From Certhia americana (Eukaryota > Chordata > Aves > Passeriformes > Certhiidae): a DNA stretch of 64,000 nucleotides. A program made the translations under genes and the position numbers. Below the pieces are notes generated by a model. That model saw only the letters and a list, made by a program, of their open reading frames with translations. It was not told the DNA's origin and did not search any database. Each line of letters starts with the position of its first letter. The stretch's first letter is position 1. The DNA lies in assembly GCA_018697195.1 (NCBI GenBank), contig CM031866.1:9465796-9529795 (forward strand). Reading direction: 5' to 3'. Below are positions 12,201-21,800 of the stretch, in pieces.

Positions 12201-15000
12201 GCCAACCAAAACAATTTGCCACAACCAGAAATATAAACAGAGGCTTCCTGAGATAGTAGAAGAGCAAAGCTCTGCTTAAGAAAAGACCTGTGAAACTCTG
12301 GTTTGTGTGCAGGACTAATAGAGAATACAGTTTATCACCTTCATCTGTACTCATTCACTACACTTAAAATGTGTTTGTGTTGTCCTCTGGGACATAGGAG
12401 CTGCTGATGTGTGTATTGAAGTTGTACTGACTAATTGCAGTTAAAGTGGGGTAGAGGGTTGCATTATGCCATATGATGATTTCTAGTGACTAGATACCTG
12501 TTTAAAATTGCTTTCTTCAAGGTGGACTAGATGAGGCTCTATATAATGTAATAGCCATGGCACGGGAACAAGAAATTCCATTTGTCTTTGCTCTTGGCCG
12601 CAAGGCTCTTGGCCGCTGTGTGAACAAGCTGGTTCCTGTTAGTGTTGTGGGTATCTTCAACTACTCAGGTGCTGAGGTGAGTAATTCCAGTCACATAAGT
12701 GGCTGGATTTGAATGGATTTGGCATGGAAAACACACATAATACACATTTGTTAATGGCCCTGATCTCATCTATATTATGGTGTCTTTTCACCATAAATGG
12801 TTGAAATTCAGTTTTTATGGTACTGAGAGTCTGTGCTGAAACACTTCGGTCACAGCATTTCATTGTCACTTTTAAACAGACTTAAACTGTAATCTGAAAT
12901 TCCTTGGAACGCCTAAGAATGTAAGAAAAACAGTATCCTAAAGTGTGTCCATGTCCTCAAAATCGCATAAACCTGGTGTGGTGTTTTTATTATTTAGTAC
13001 AGAGCGGAACTAATTCTTAGTTAAAGTTGAGGTATTGTTAATCTTGAGGCTCATATGTGGTATCCCTTGGACTGAAAGGAATAACGTAGAGTGAAAACAA
13101 TTGGTACGAATTACTGCTGATAAAACTGCCTTTGTACTTAGGATCTGTTTAATAAGCTGGTATCCCTGACTGAAGAGGCCAGGAAAGCCTACAGGGACAT
13201 GGTGGCTGCAATGGAACAGGAACAGGCAGAAGAAGCCTTGAAGAATGTCAAGAAGGCCCCACATCACATGGGTCATTCTCGTAACCCTTCTGCAGCAAGT
13301 GCTATCTCATTCTGTAGTGTTATCTCTGAACCCATATCTGAGGTCAACGAAAAAGAATATGGTAAGTAGGTTAAAGCATACCTTTGTCAATAGAAGCTGA
13401 GGTTTTCCAAATGATCTTTGTTGTGAAATGTAGCTAAAGATGCAATCCTTCTATCTATTTTACAGTATTCTACAATATCCAGGGGTAAGCAAAGATCAGT
13501 TAGTTTTCAGTTAATTTCATAAGTAATTTTTTTATCTGAACTGTATAGAAAATAACTTCTAATCCTCAGAAGTGTTATAGATATCTAATATCAGTGGAGG
13601 TGGCTTCTCCAGTTTTATTTTATCAGTTTTAAAACTGATAGCACAGAATTGATCATATGACTGAGGAAGAACTGATGACAGCAGGAACTAAAATATGAGG
13701 TCTCTGAAGATAGGATATGTAGCTTAAATTTTTTAACTTGAGATGGCAGTGAATGATTCTACTGTAAGCAAAAGGCAAGTTCATTTATCCAGTTGCTTAA
13801 GCTCAGATGAAAAGGAATATAAAAGGGAGACTGCTTGTTAGAAGTCAAAAGCTTTCTCTCTTTTTTTCTTTTTTTTTTTTAAGTGAATTCTTTTGTGGTA
13901 TCTTGAATTAATTTCAGGAGTTAAATATTTTATAAGAAATCCTTAAATGAATGACTTAAGATGGTGACAATTTTCTTCTTTTAATTTATAGTTGAGAGAA
14001 ATGTCTTTGACTACTCTTTGTGCTACATTTGCTGTTTACACAGGAAACGAAGTGGCACAAACTTTCAACTTTGTAATGTCTGCTTTAGGATACTGTAAAA
14101 ACCCAAAGTTATTCACAGCTCTTTCTGTTGTCTCTCATCTTCCCTTCTTCCTCTTTTTTCTAGTAGAAATTTTTCTAGAAAGCATAGAATAATATTAATA
14201 TTATTTGCTCATTTTGCTATTTAGACTGTTACTGCATGCTCAGGAAAAATATTTTTACAAGGAATTACATAAAGGAATTTACAAGGAATTAATGTTTCCT
14301 ACTTGAATTTCTTTCAAAATTTGTAGAAACAAACTGGAGAAATATGGTGGAAACATCTGATGGGTTAGAAACCTCTGAAAATGAGAGAGAATCCATGTGC
14401 AAGGCTGCAGTATCAGAAAAAGCTGGTAATGGCCAAATGGAGAAAACCACTCTTAATAAACAACCACCTCTGGCTACATCTGGCACTACCTCAGCAACAA
14501 ATCATGGAAAATCCACCCCAGGTGACAAAGATGAGGTGAAGCCAGATGACAATCTGGAATGGGCCTCACAGCAGAGTACAGAAACAGGATCCCTGGATGG
14601 CAGCTGCCGAGATCTTTTGAATTCCTCCATGACCAGTACCACCAGTACTCTTGTGCCAGGAATGCTGGAAGAGGAGGAGGAAGAGGAAGATGATGATGAT
14701 GAGGATTATGCCCATGAACCAATTTCTGTAGAAGTTCAGCTTAATAGCAGAATTGAATCTTGGGTTTCAGAGACCCAGAGAACTATGGAGACGCTGCAGC
14801 TTGGGAAGACCCTTAGTGGTGCTGAAGAAGACAATGCAGAACAAAGTGAAGAGGAAGAAATAGAGACTTCAGAGCAGGCTGATCCCATCACTGATGGGGA
14901 GGAATGGACAAATGATAAGCACGCAAGTAACACTCAACATAAACCCACCATCTGCAGTTCTTTGAATAAAGAACACACAGAGTCCATCTATATGCCGTAA
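44..15000 (+). CDS. SECISBP2L: SECIS-binding protein 2-like, 17 of 18 coding exons (5' end outside window)
   Basis: This is the paralogue of SBP2, the factor that binds SECIS elements in selenoprotein mRNA 3' UTRs. Family knowledge says SECISBP2L binds SECIS RNA but is a poor or conditional supporter of selenocysteine insertion. Joining the exons listed below gives an uninterrupted frame of 1090 codons plus TAA. About eight N-terminal residues should come from an exon left of the window. Counting from the first visible codon, there is a conserved N-terminal region (PIPSYLITCYPFVQE), a Lys-rich SID-like segment at about 410-512 (KRAKSQKKKALAAALATAQ), an L7Ae-type RNA-binding domain at about 695-800 (IPFVFALGRKALGRCVNK), and an acidic C-terminus with a Glu/Asp run. 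The L7Ae part is nearly identical to the mammalian protein. A plain SECISBP2 orthologue is less likely, because the N-terminus, the long acidic tail and the SHC4/CEP152 neighbours all fit the L paralogue. Confidence 0.97.
813..1137 (+). CDS. SECISBP2L: SECISBP2L coding exon 3
   Basis: The acceptor lies after a long T tract and the donor is GTAAGT. It encodes the conserved Tyr/Pro-rich N-terminal segment (QFPLYNNDIRWQQP, then YYQLMPAPCAQVMGFYHPF). A second perfect GTAAGT lies inside the exon at 1027 (see findings). Confidence 0.95.
1256..1391 (+). CDS. SECISBP2L: SECISBP2L coding exon 4
   Basis: It encodes QQQLQMHIKNKRPPVKNVA through KIVLLVDASQQT. It begins in phase 0 after ...AACAG and ends in phase 1 at a GTAATT donor. 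Confidence 0.94.
1799..2028 (+). CDS. SECISBP2L: SECISBP2L coding exon 5
   Basis: It encodes DFPSDIANKSLSE, a basic KSKGRRRR stretch and the conserved SSSEQGASEADIDSDSGYC motif. The donor is GTATGT and the exon ends in phase 0. Confidence 0.95.
2117..2141 (+). CDS. SECISBP2L: SECISBP2L coding exon 6, 25-nt microexon
   Basis: There is a strong TTTTTTTCCTTTTCAG acceptor and a GTAAGC donor. It encodes VVEPSINT plus one base and is only 88 bases beyond exon 5. It is needed to keep the frame: joining exon 5 directly to exon 7 gives a stop at the third codon. The human protein has a matching short segment (HVESS...). Confidence 0.88.
2878..2993 (+). CDS. SECISBP2L: SECISBP2L coding exon 7
   Basis: The acceptor is CTCTTTCAG and the donor GTATGT. 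With the last base of exon 6 it encodes TGIGWANVNSQATQKKPW and FSRGGRQAEQRNN, close to the mammalian sequence. Confidence 0.94.
4791..4922 (+). CDS. SECISBP2L: SECISBP2L coding exon 8 (symmetric, cassette-like)
   Basis: It follows a TTTTTTTCAG acceptor and is 44 codons long, with phase 0 at both ends, so skipping would keep the frame. It encodes TGFRCRDHSTSSERMQSLQK through EPLYFE. A short GCAGA tandem repeat near 4884-4900 makes the Ala/Arg/Glu/Gln part poorly conserved. Confidence 0.93.
5449..5532 (+). CDS. SECISBP2L: SECISBP2L coding exon 9
   Basis: It encodes DEDEFPELNSDNGSSKSSSM and QQKISPKV. It is 28 codons, phase 0 to phase 0, with a TTGTTTAG acceptor and a GTAAGT donor. Confidence 0.93.
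6344..6511 (+). CDS. SECISBP2L: SECISBP2L coding exon 10 (SID-like region)
   Basis: It encodes LDDLPENSPINIVQTPIPIT and the Lys-rich KRAKSQKKKALAAALATAQ, equivalent to the SECIS-dependent incorporation domain of SBP2. It is near-identical to the mammalian sequence. The following intron is only 151 bases. Confidence 0.97.
6663..6804 (+). CDS. SECISBP2L: SECISBP2L coding exon 11
   Basis: It encodes EALSKAAGKKSKTPVQLDLG, DMLAALEKQQQAMKARQ and ITNTRPLSYT. It ends in phase 1 at a GTATTT donor. Confidence 0.96.
8405..8574 (+). CDS. SECISBP2L: SECISBP2L coding exon 12
   Basis: It encodes VGSAAPFHTKESASRKSLTK and ends with KEREIAKLKRPTALKK. The donor is GTAAAC, at a codon boundary. Confidence 0.95.
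9675..9807 (+). CDS. SECISBP2L: SECISBP2L coding exon 13
   Basis: It encodes IILKEREEKKGRLSADHSLL followed by a more variable acidic part. The acceptor TTCTTTCTAG is good. The donor GTTGGT is weak but is the one that joins in frame to exon 14 (E-TGLSMPSD). Confidence 0.9.
10788..10950 (+). CDS. SECISBP2L: SECISBP2L coding exon 14
   Basis: It encodes TGLSMPSDTSLSPASQNSPY, CMTPVSQGSPASSGIGSPM and the start of KIHSKRFREYC. It is a Ser/Pro-rich, highly conserved linker before the RNA-binding domain. Confidence 0.97.
11644..11864 (+). CDS. SECISBP2L: SECISBP2L coding exon 15 (start of RNA-binding region)
   Basis: It encodes YCNQVLSKEIDECVTLLLQE through MKLNKIKCVIISPNCEKIQS, the first part of the L7Ae/SECIS RNA-binding module. 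It ends in phase 1 at GTATAA. Confidence 0.97.
12522..12676 (+). CDS. SECISBP2L: SECISBP2L coding exon 16 (L7Ae core)
   Basis: It encodes GLDEALYNVIAMAREQEIPF and VFALGRKALGRCVNKLVPV. This is the kink-turn/SECIS-contacting core of the L7Ae fold. The donor is GTGAGT. Confidence 0.97.
13142..13361 (+). CDS. SECISBP2L: SECISBP2L coding exon 17
   Basis: It encodes DLFNKLVSLTEEARKAYRDM, a helical MEQEQAEEALKNVKK segment and SFCSVISEPISEVNEKEY. It ends in phase 1 at GTAAGT. Confidence 0.96.
14327..15000 (+). CDS. SECISBP2L: SECISBP2L last coding exon with stop
   Basis: It begins ETNWRNMVETSDGL after a TTTGTAG acceptor and runs 224 codons to TAA at 14998. It contains LEWASQQSTETGSLDGSCRD, a Glu/Asp run (about 14668-14708) and HEPISVEVQLNSRIESWVSE, all typical of the C-terminus of this paralogue. 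Confidence 0.97.
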
Positions 15001-15440
15001 AAATAAGCAGGAGCTCAGGAACTTTTTAGAAATTATATTAAAACTAACTGTTGTAAAGGTTGCAGCCATTATTCCATATGCTTCATCTCAACATTTTGCA
15101 CTGTTAAACATTTAATGCGTGTATTTAATTCACAAGAATATTTTTGTAGCTGTTACTTTTTGGTTTAAAAACTGTCTTAGCTCTTAATCAGTATTGATTT
15201 CCCAGATTAGAAACTGTGTGGAAAAGTTGTCAGTAAGCATTCATTTGATCTTTTGTAAAAGGAAACATCTTGTAACTGACCAGTTTTAAGCAAAATTCTT
15301 TCAAGTTGTGACACTTAAGCTTATTTTCAAACAGTTAACCTACATTAACATTAACAAATGACCAACAATTCATGTTGGTGGTATGGTGTTATACTAGGCC
15401 TGTCAGTGTATTTGGCCATGACTTTCTAGTTCTATCTAGA

Positions 15441-15446
15441 AATAAA
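15441..15446 (+). terminator. SECISBP2L: Candidate proximal poly(A) signal of SECISBP2L
   Basis: An AATAAA hexamer lies about 440 bases after the stop codon. No obvious GT-rich element follows closely, so its use is uncertain. Confidence 0.3.
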
Positions 15447-16669
15447 AAGAAAATTTTGATTCTCTTTCATGAAAAGCTAGAAAAAGCCATTTGCCGTCTT
15501 AATGAGAATTAAATAGTAGAGAAATTGTGTGTGATTCTTATGCTGAGATAGATGCAGCTTTTTAGTTGATTTTGGTGAATGCATCATTAAAAAGCTGCTG
15601 GTAGCTGAGATGGTTACAATAAGCTATAATAACTTTGATTCCAGAAAAACTTTAAACCAGAGGGATGTAATTAATGTTTTGCAGGTTTTCTTTACAAGGT
15701 AGAAATATTACATTAGAAAAAAAAAAAAAAAAGAAAACAGAATTTCCCCTTTCTCTCTGCAGTTGCTGCCTGCCAAACCACATTAAGTGACTCATGAACC
15801 ATAATCCCTATTCAGGGCTTTTAGTAAAGTGATGACTTCCTCTCTCTCCTGTCACTTACCTCAGGAATGCTGTTTTGCATATTGTATTCTGCATAACACT
15901 GCAAAAAGCAAGAATAATCCTTGAACAGCAAGTGTGAATGATGTGGTGGCTATCTCTGCATTCACCTGCGTGCTGTGACCCTGGCCAGGATGAGTCTTAA
16001 GACCTGCTGAAAATGTGACCTCTTTGTCTGTTCTTGCAGTTGTAACAGCTTTAGGAGTTGACCTCTAGATAGAGAAGAAAGTAGTTATACCAGGAAATGA
16101 GGAAGTGCCCTGTAGTTTGGGGAAGTATTTCACTGGTTTAGAGGTAAAGGAAACAAAAATAATGCCCTCCCTGAAAAATACCTGTTGCTAGAGAATTGTG
16201 CCGTGTTCTGTTCCGAATACTGAAGTGAAATGCATTAACTGGTGATGAATTTATTTCAGACTGAGGATGGGGAGTGTGTCTAAGCCTTCCACATTAGGTG
16301 TCTGGTTTCCATCTTTGTCTGGTATTGGCAAGGGATATACTGAAACTGCCAGCAGCAGGAGCTTCACTACAAGAGTAGCCAAAGAGTAACTCATGTGAAT
16401 AACACTTTCATAGCAAACATGTTTCTTTTAATTTCACTTTGTCTTTCTTGATCACTTGTATCAAAATGCATGGAAAGCCTCCGGGTAGGCTGAAAACCAC
16501 AGGAAACTGAAGTTAGCTGAGTTGGGTGTTTAGTCCACACTTAGGAACATGGGACCAATGTTTATAGCAGTAGTGATGCTGGTGTTTGAAGTTGCACTGG
16601 GAAAATAAGATTCCAGGTTTAGCCCTGGGGTTGTTGGATGCTAATGAGAATAATAGAAACTGTGTATTA

Positions 16670-16677
16670 TGTAAATA
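16670..16677 (+). promoter_or_regulatory. SECISBP2L: Pumilio-type motif in SECISBP2L 3' UTR
   Basis: TGTAAATA matches the PUF-protein consensus UGUANAUA and overlaps an AATAAA hexamer at 16674. Binding is not shown by the sequence. Confidence 0.4.
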
Positions 16678-17889
16678 AATGCTTTGATAGCTCTAGGCAT
16701 AGCAAATGCTATGTAGATAAGCAGTGTAGAGAGCTGCTACGACAACTGGCTGTTCTGTCACATTCTTAGCTCCTTAGTGTAATCTTCCTAGGTGTTAGAA
16801 CAGGCATTTCATAGGAAAACAGACTAAGGAATGATGCCTCCTGAATGTTAAACTTTTTACTGTCCCTATGGCAGATTTCTATTGTCTGGATGTTTTAAGA
16901 GTTTTTGCTTTAGGACATGACAGGTGTTTGAACTGCTGACAAGCAAAACTCGCCCGTGGATGTGTAAGCACATCTCGGCACAGGTGAGATCAGTGCATAC
17001 ACTGAGGGCAAAACTTTGCCACAACATCAAAAAACAAAGGTGTTTGTCGTTTCTCCTTTTGCTTTTTCAGTGCCAGTGATTCAAATAACTTTTGATCTTG
17101 AAGTATTAACATCAAAGGCGTATCTTTTTATATGTCTTTTCTGAACTTGGACTGTCATTTTAAAATTTTCTGACATTTATATCAAAGAAGTCTTGTAATA
17201 TTCAGCCCGCTATTTAACTGCAATTTTGCTACAAGTTTAATAGAGTTCTTGAAAGTGATACAGCACTTATAATTATCTCTCAATTTGCCAGCAAATAAGG
17301 AACTAGTCTCTTTTTAAAACGTGGCAGATCACCCTTAGGGGAGCAGACTGAAATTGAGTAAAGAAAACTGGGTTTAGTGCTTCCTTTTTGATAAGCTGGG
17401 AATAAGCAATAACTGTAAGAATGAAATTGCAATTCCTTTGGGAGTGATCCATTTGCATCGGAAATTAGGGAAGTTCCTTGCCACTTGAAGCACTTACGGG
17501 GAGTATCTCACTGTGGTAATTTTGGTTCTATTATCAACAGAATTTAAGAAGAAAACATACAAATGTTCTACAATACCATGACTTTTTTAAAAAGTAGTTG
17601 AATTTCTATTTCAGTGTAAAAGTGTGCAGTTTATACAGGTTGTTACTGTCCCCATGAAAAGATGTTTCTGTAGTTATAGGTATATAGATATTTTTGTTGT
17701 GAAAATAATTATTTGGGAAACAAATCTACTTTTCTTAAGGCATTGTTTATAGAAACGATTTCACCACTTACTTTATCTGGTAAAATCAAAAATAATGTAT
17801 CTGTGGTAGGGGTAGGGATCTTTAAAATTGATAGAGGTAACTATGTATACAACCTATTTATATAAATACTCTTAAGTATTTCTGTCAAT

Positions 17890-17895
17890 AATAAA
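17890..17895 (+). terminator. SECISBP2L: Candidate intermediate poly(A) signal of SECISBP2L
   Basis: An AATAAA hexamer lies in AT-rich sequence about 2.9 kb after the stop codon. It is a possible alternative 3' end. Confidence 0.3.
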
Positions 17896-18835
17896 ACATG
17901 GATTACAAATCTGTAAAAGGGAAAATTCTGAAGAACTTCTGTCCTTACTTGGACCAAGTAGCAATGTCTGATTAAGGCTAAGGGCCTGATCCTGCTCACA
18001 CATACTTTGGAGTGTTAGTGCCACTGGCTTAAATTGGTGGCCTGTTTATCTGTGTAAGTTGTGTTCAGGCTGTTGTAGGATTGGAGCTAAACAGTGACAG
18101 AGGGTATTGACCTATGTTTTAAAAATTCATTATAGAGAATGTTTGGTAATGCACTTGTTGGTGTTCTTCTGGTAAAGCTAAGAGGTGTCTTTATGGGTGG
18201 GTGGGAGCTTACACAATGTGGTTCTGTCCAGTTCTTTAACACAAGCTGAAATTTTAATAATGTTACTTTAAATATGTATGTAAAAAAGTATTATTGTTTG
18301 AAAAGCTGCTGTTGCTGAAACTGTCATTAAGTATTTCTTGTGAAGTTGTGCCAACTAATGAAACTGTTCAGTTGATTTCAGTGTCAGCCATTTAAAAATT
18401 AGACATGGCAATTTGTTAATGGAACAAAACCCAGCAGAAACAAGCCATAGAAACCAGGAACGGGGGGTTTCTACTCACCCTGCCACACAAGGAAACACGA
18501 GAATGTCTAACCCAAAACTTCCTCACCGATGAATGGTAATGCTGAAAGTAGAAACCCAGTTGGCACAGCCCACATTCTAATTGTTCATAAATAGTTCATA
18601 TAATTTACTTTTTAAATAGATTCTAATAAGGAAAGCTGTTTAATCTTTAATGTCTTAAAATATATAGTAATATTTAGGTTAAAGCAGTAGAAAAACCATT
18701 ATAAAATAAATATGAAGGGGTTTGTTCCATTTCTTTTTTGCTGTATGAAGGATAACTGTTCTGTCTACCGTACTTTTTGGAGTAATAACAGCTTTTTTGC
18801 ACTATGTAAATACTAGTGGGGATTCTTCCATAACT

Positions 18836-18841
18836 AATAAA
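18836..18841 (+). terminator. SECISBP2L: Likely distal poly(A) signal of SECISBP2L
   Basis: AATAAA is followed by a GT-rich stretch (CAGTGCTGTGTTTGTTCAG) within about 30 to 50 bases, as expected of a cleavage site. A TGTAAATA 31 bases upstream provides a UGUA element. Confidence 0.65.
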
Positions 18842-18870
18842 AATGATTGTAGAAATTTATGGCTTTGTCA

Positions 18871-21800
18871 CAGTGCTGTGTTTGTTCAGGACTCTTTGAT
18901 GGCAAGTGGATTGGCAAGGGCTGCCCTGGCGCTGCAGGTGCTGGGACAGGTCTGTGTCACCCTGCGGCCACAGGGTGGAGGAGCTGTGTGGTGGCACTCG
19001 GCTGACAGCCCGTGCAGGGAGCTGAGCCCCTCAGGCACGGCACGGGAGTAGCTGCAGAGGGCTTTTCATATGGATCCCAGCCCCTCTGTGTCACTGACCA
19101 GAACAATATTACATTAAAAAATCCACCTTTTTTCAGAGACCCTGGGGCTGAAGCAGGTCCAGAATATTGAGTTGGAAATGTTTTACTTAGGGGGAAATGA
19201 GCAAGGATAAGCACAGATACCTCCAAAAGCTGGGATTTCTCTCATACTCTGCTGGATGAGAATTTTAGTTGACTTGCCCCTTATTGGAGTGATGTATGAA
19301 TTCACCTATGAAAAATAACCTTTGAAAAATGAAGTTTTCTGCATGTTGTCCCCTCTTTACTTTACCTGTTCACACCTCCCTGGCAGTAACAGTGACCTGT
19401 AACAGTGTCATTAACTGTTTTTGCAGCTCCCACATGTGAAAGTACTTGTAGCAGTTCAAAAAGGCTAAAGCTTCATCCTGTAATGCTGAAGTTTCTATTT
19501 ATGTACCTTAACTTCATGTTTCTGTTGTCTTCTGATGGAAGTTCTTCTCTTACAAACCTCACTTTGGAGGTTCTGTGACTTGCAGTCAGCATTACTCCTT
19601 GGCTCTGGGTTCAGCCTCTGTCTTCTCAACCCGATAGGAGTTTTGGAAAGTACAAAAAGAAGTGAGTGGCACAGATGCATGGGTGGGGGAGGTCTGTCTG
19701 GGCACCAGGAGAATGCCCAGCTCTCTCCTGTGGTGTTTTCTGGGGATACAGCCTTAGTGAGTAATGAGGAATTTAATCATCATGTAATACTGATAACAGA
19801 CTTGTTCTCCTGCAAAGGAAAATGAGAGAGGGGACATGGAATAAACTGTGTGTCTCACAGTTATCCATGTGGAGCTTTGTTTGTCCTTGGCATCCCCTGG
19901 AGACTCTGGAGGCTGCAGCAGCACTGCTCACGCCCACAGCAATTCAGTCTGTGTTTATAGGGAAAGTTAATGTGTGTCCACACCAAATCTAAAACAACTT
20001 TGTGCTTCTGTAAGGTTTTGTACTGCTGTAGTAGGTTACTCATTTCTAGCAGAGTTATAAAGCAACAATAAATGCTGTCATTCAAAATCTTTGGGGGTTC
20101 TGTAGTTTTCAAAAATATTGTAGTAAAAGTCTTCTTCTTAAGTGGCTTCTCTAAAGAAAAAGAACCCTAAATTTATGTTTAGAGCATTAAACTCCTTATA
20201 AAGCTTTTCCTGCAAAGGAAGGCTGCGTTTTCAGATGGATTCTGGCCAAGAGTGCTCTTTCAAGCTCTTGGGCACTTCCTGTCTGCAGCTGAAATGGTAA
20301 GTGTCCCTTCTGCCATTGATTGTCTTGAGGAATAGGTAAGCACCAGAGAGGTGAGGATGTTTGGGGGGAAAAAAAATAAGAGCTCTTGGAAAGCTTTCCT
20401 TATGGAGGAATGTTGACGGTAGAAGGGAGCAAATTAACAAAAAGAAGAGGGTGGAAAAGCCCCCATGTCAAGGTTTACTTTCTGATTTTTTCTGAGTTAA
20501 AGGCAATCATCCAAGTATAGAAGTGGCAGATGCTGAACAAGTCTATTTCATTCAGTGTTCCTTGGGTCTCCTCTGCACACCTAAGGAGACACTGGGAGAA
20601 GTTCAACCCTGTTGTGGGATTTATTATTTTCTAATATGGGCTAGTTGATTGCCCATACAGCTTTAAAGATAATTGCAGGAAAGGATGGTTCCCTGCCTGC
20701 TACCACAAGGATACCAAGCCCTGTGATGCCTGCCACTAAAGCATGACTGTTCCCAACTGCCTTTGGAGTTGACATCACTTTGGTGATGCTGTTGTTTCAT
20801 GTGGTGGGTAGATCTGCTGAGAGGAAGCTTTAGGCTACTTCAGGCTGAAATTTGTCTTTTTATTCCCCCTGCTGTGGGCTGTGCTCAGAGTTGGATCCAG
20901 TCACTAGACTCTCAATGTGCTCATACTTTGAAGACTTTGTGGTATGCTGGATACCAGGTGATGCTGGGTTTTGCTCCCTGAAAGCTGTGCTGAGGGAGCC
21001 TAGCAAGAGCTGCTGAATCTATCTTTGGGCTCTCAGTCTGCAGATCCTTTCAGAAAGCAGTGGTTAAGGCAGTGTGGTGTTTTCTGGTGGTTTGCAGCAG
21101 CTCTCACTAACTCTTCTGTTTTGGGCGTGTCCTTGTTGAGCTTGGCACCATCCACCCTGGAGATGGGGCAGCTGTAGCAAACAGGTTCCCCTAAGTTGTG
21201 GTCTCCCATGTTCAGCTCTCACCTGTTTTTCTTGGATGGCTGCTTTCCTTCAGAGCTGCAAGGACTGGCTCTGTGCTGGCTCTTGAGCAGCCTTTCGACT
21301 GAATTTTGAGCTTTTGCACAGGACCCTTCATCTCATTTCTCCTGAGCTCTGGGACTGTCCTGGGGGAAAAGCCCACGAAGCCTAGCATTGTTTGAAGGAG
21401 GAGGTGGTCCTGCCAGGCAAGGAGAATATAAAAACAGAGGGCATGGAGCACATCCAGCTCAGCCCTGTTGCACAGCAGGCTGGGTCCTGCCATCCATCCT
21501 GCTCAGCTGCAAGGATGTGAGCTTTGCCCAGGTGGAGCAGCCCTGCCTTTGCTGCCTTAGAGCTACAGTTTTGGAGAGGGCAATGTTGCTGTGAGTGGTG
21601 AAACTGGGCTGAGAAAAACACAACGTGGTGCCCAAGAATGGGAATTGCTATTGATATTTTCACCCTAGAACATGGTTTCTGGGATTAGCTAGAATAGGAG
21701 AAAAGCACTAATAGTTTCATCTCTGATTTTTGTATCCAGGGCCCTGCCTTTGTCCTGCTCAAACTCAGTAGCTCTGATCCCTGTGTTTAGCCCAAGCAAA

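Larger units (their letters stand above)
223..14326 (+). other. SECISBP2L: SECISBP2L introns (group entry)
   Basis: The stretches between the listed exons are AT-rich with GT and AG ends and show no supported gene. The longest are 2994-4790, 6805-8404, 8575-9674, 9808-10787 and 13362-14326. Contents worth noting are an A/C-rich tract near 4590-4655, a 16-bp imperfect tandem repeat around a palindrome at 9165-9196, a 22-bp palindrome at 11139, a 13-bp-stem hairpin at 11539, a 20-bp palindrome at 13621 and an 18-bp AT palindrome at 14188. Open frames inside them lack family similarity that I can recognise. Confidence 0.8.
15001..18870 (+). other. SECISBP2L: SECISBP2L 3' UTR (inferred)
   Basis: This AT-rich sequence without supported coding runs from the stop codon to a strong poly(A) signal at 18836. 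Three further AATAAA hexamers at 15441, 16674 and 17890 could give shorter forms. Two TGTAAATA Pumilio-type motifs are present at 16670 and 18805. There is an A-rich tract near 15717-15732. The UTR extent is an inference from the hexamer and the change in base composition downstream. Confidence 0.65.
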
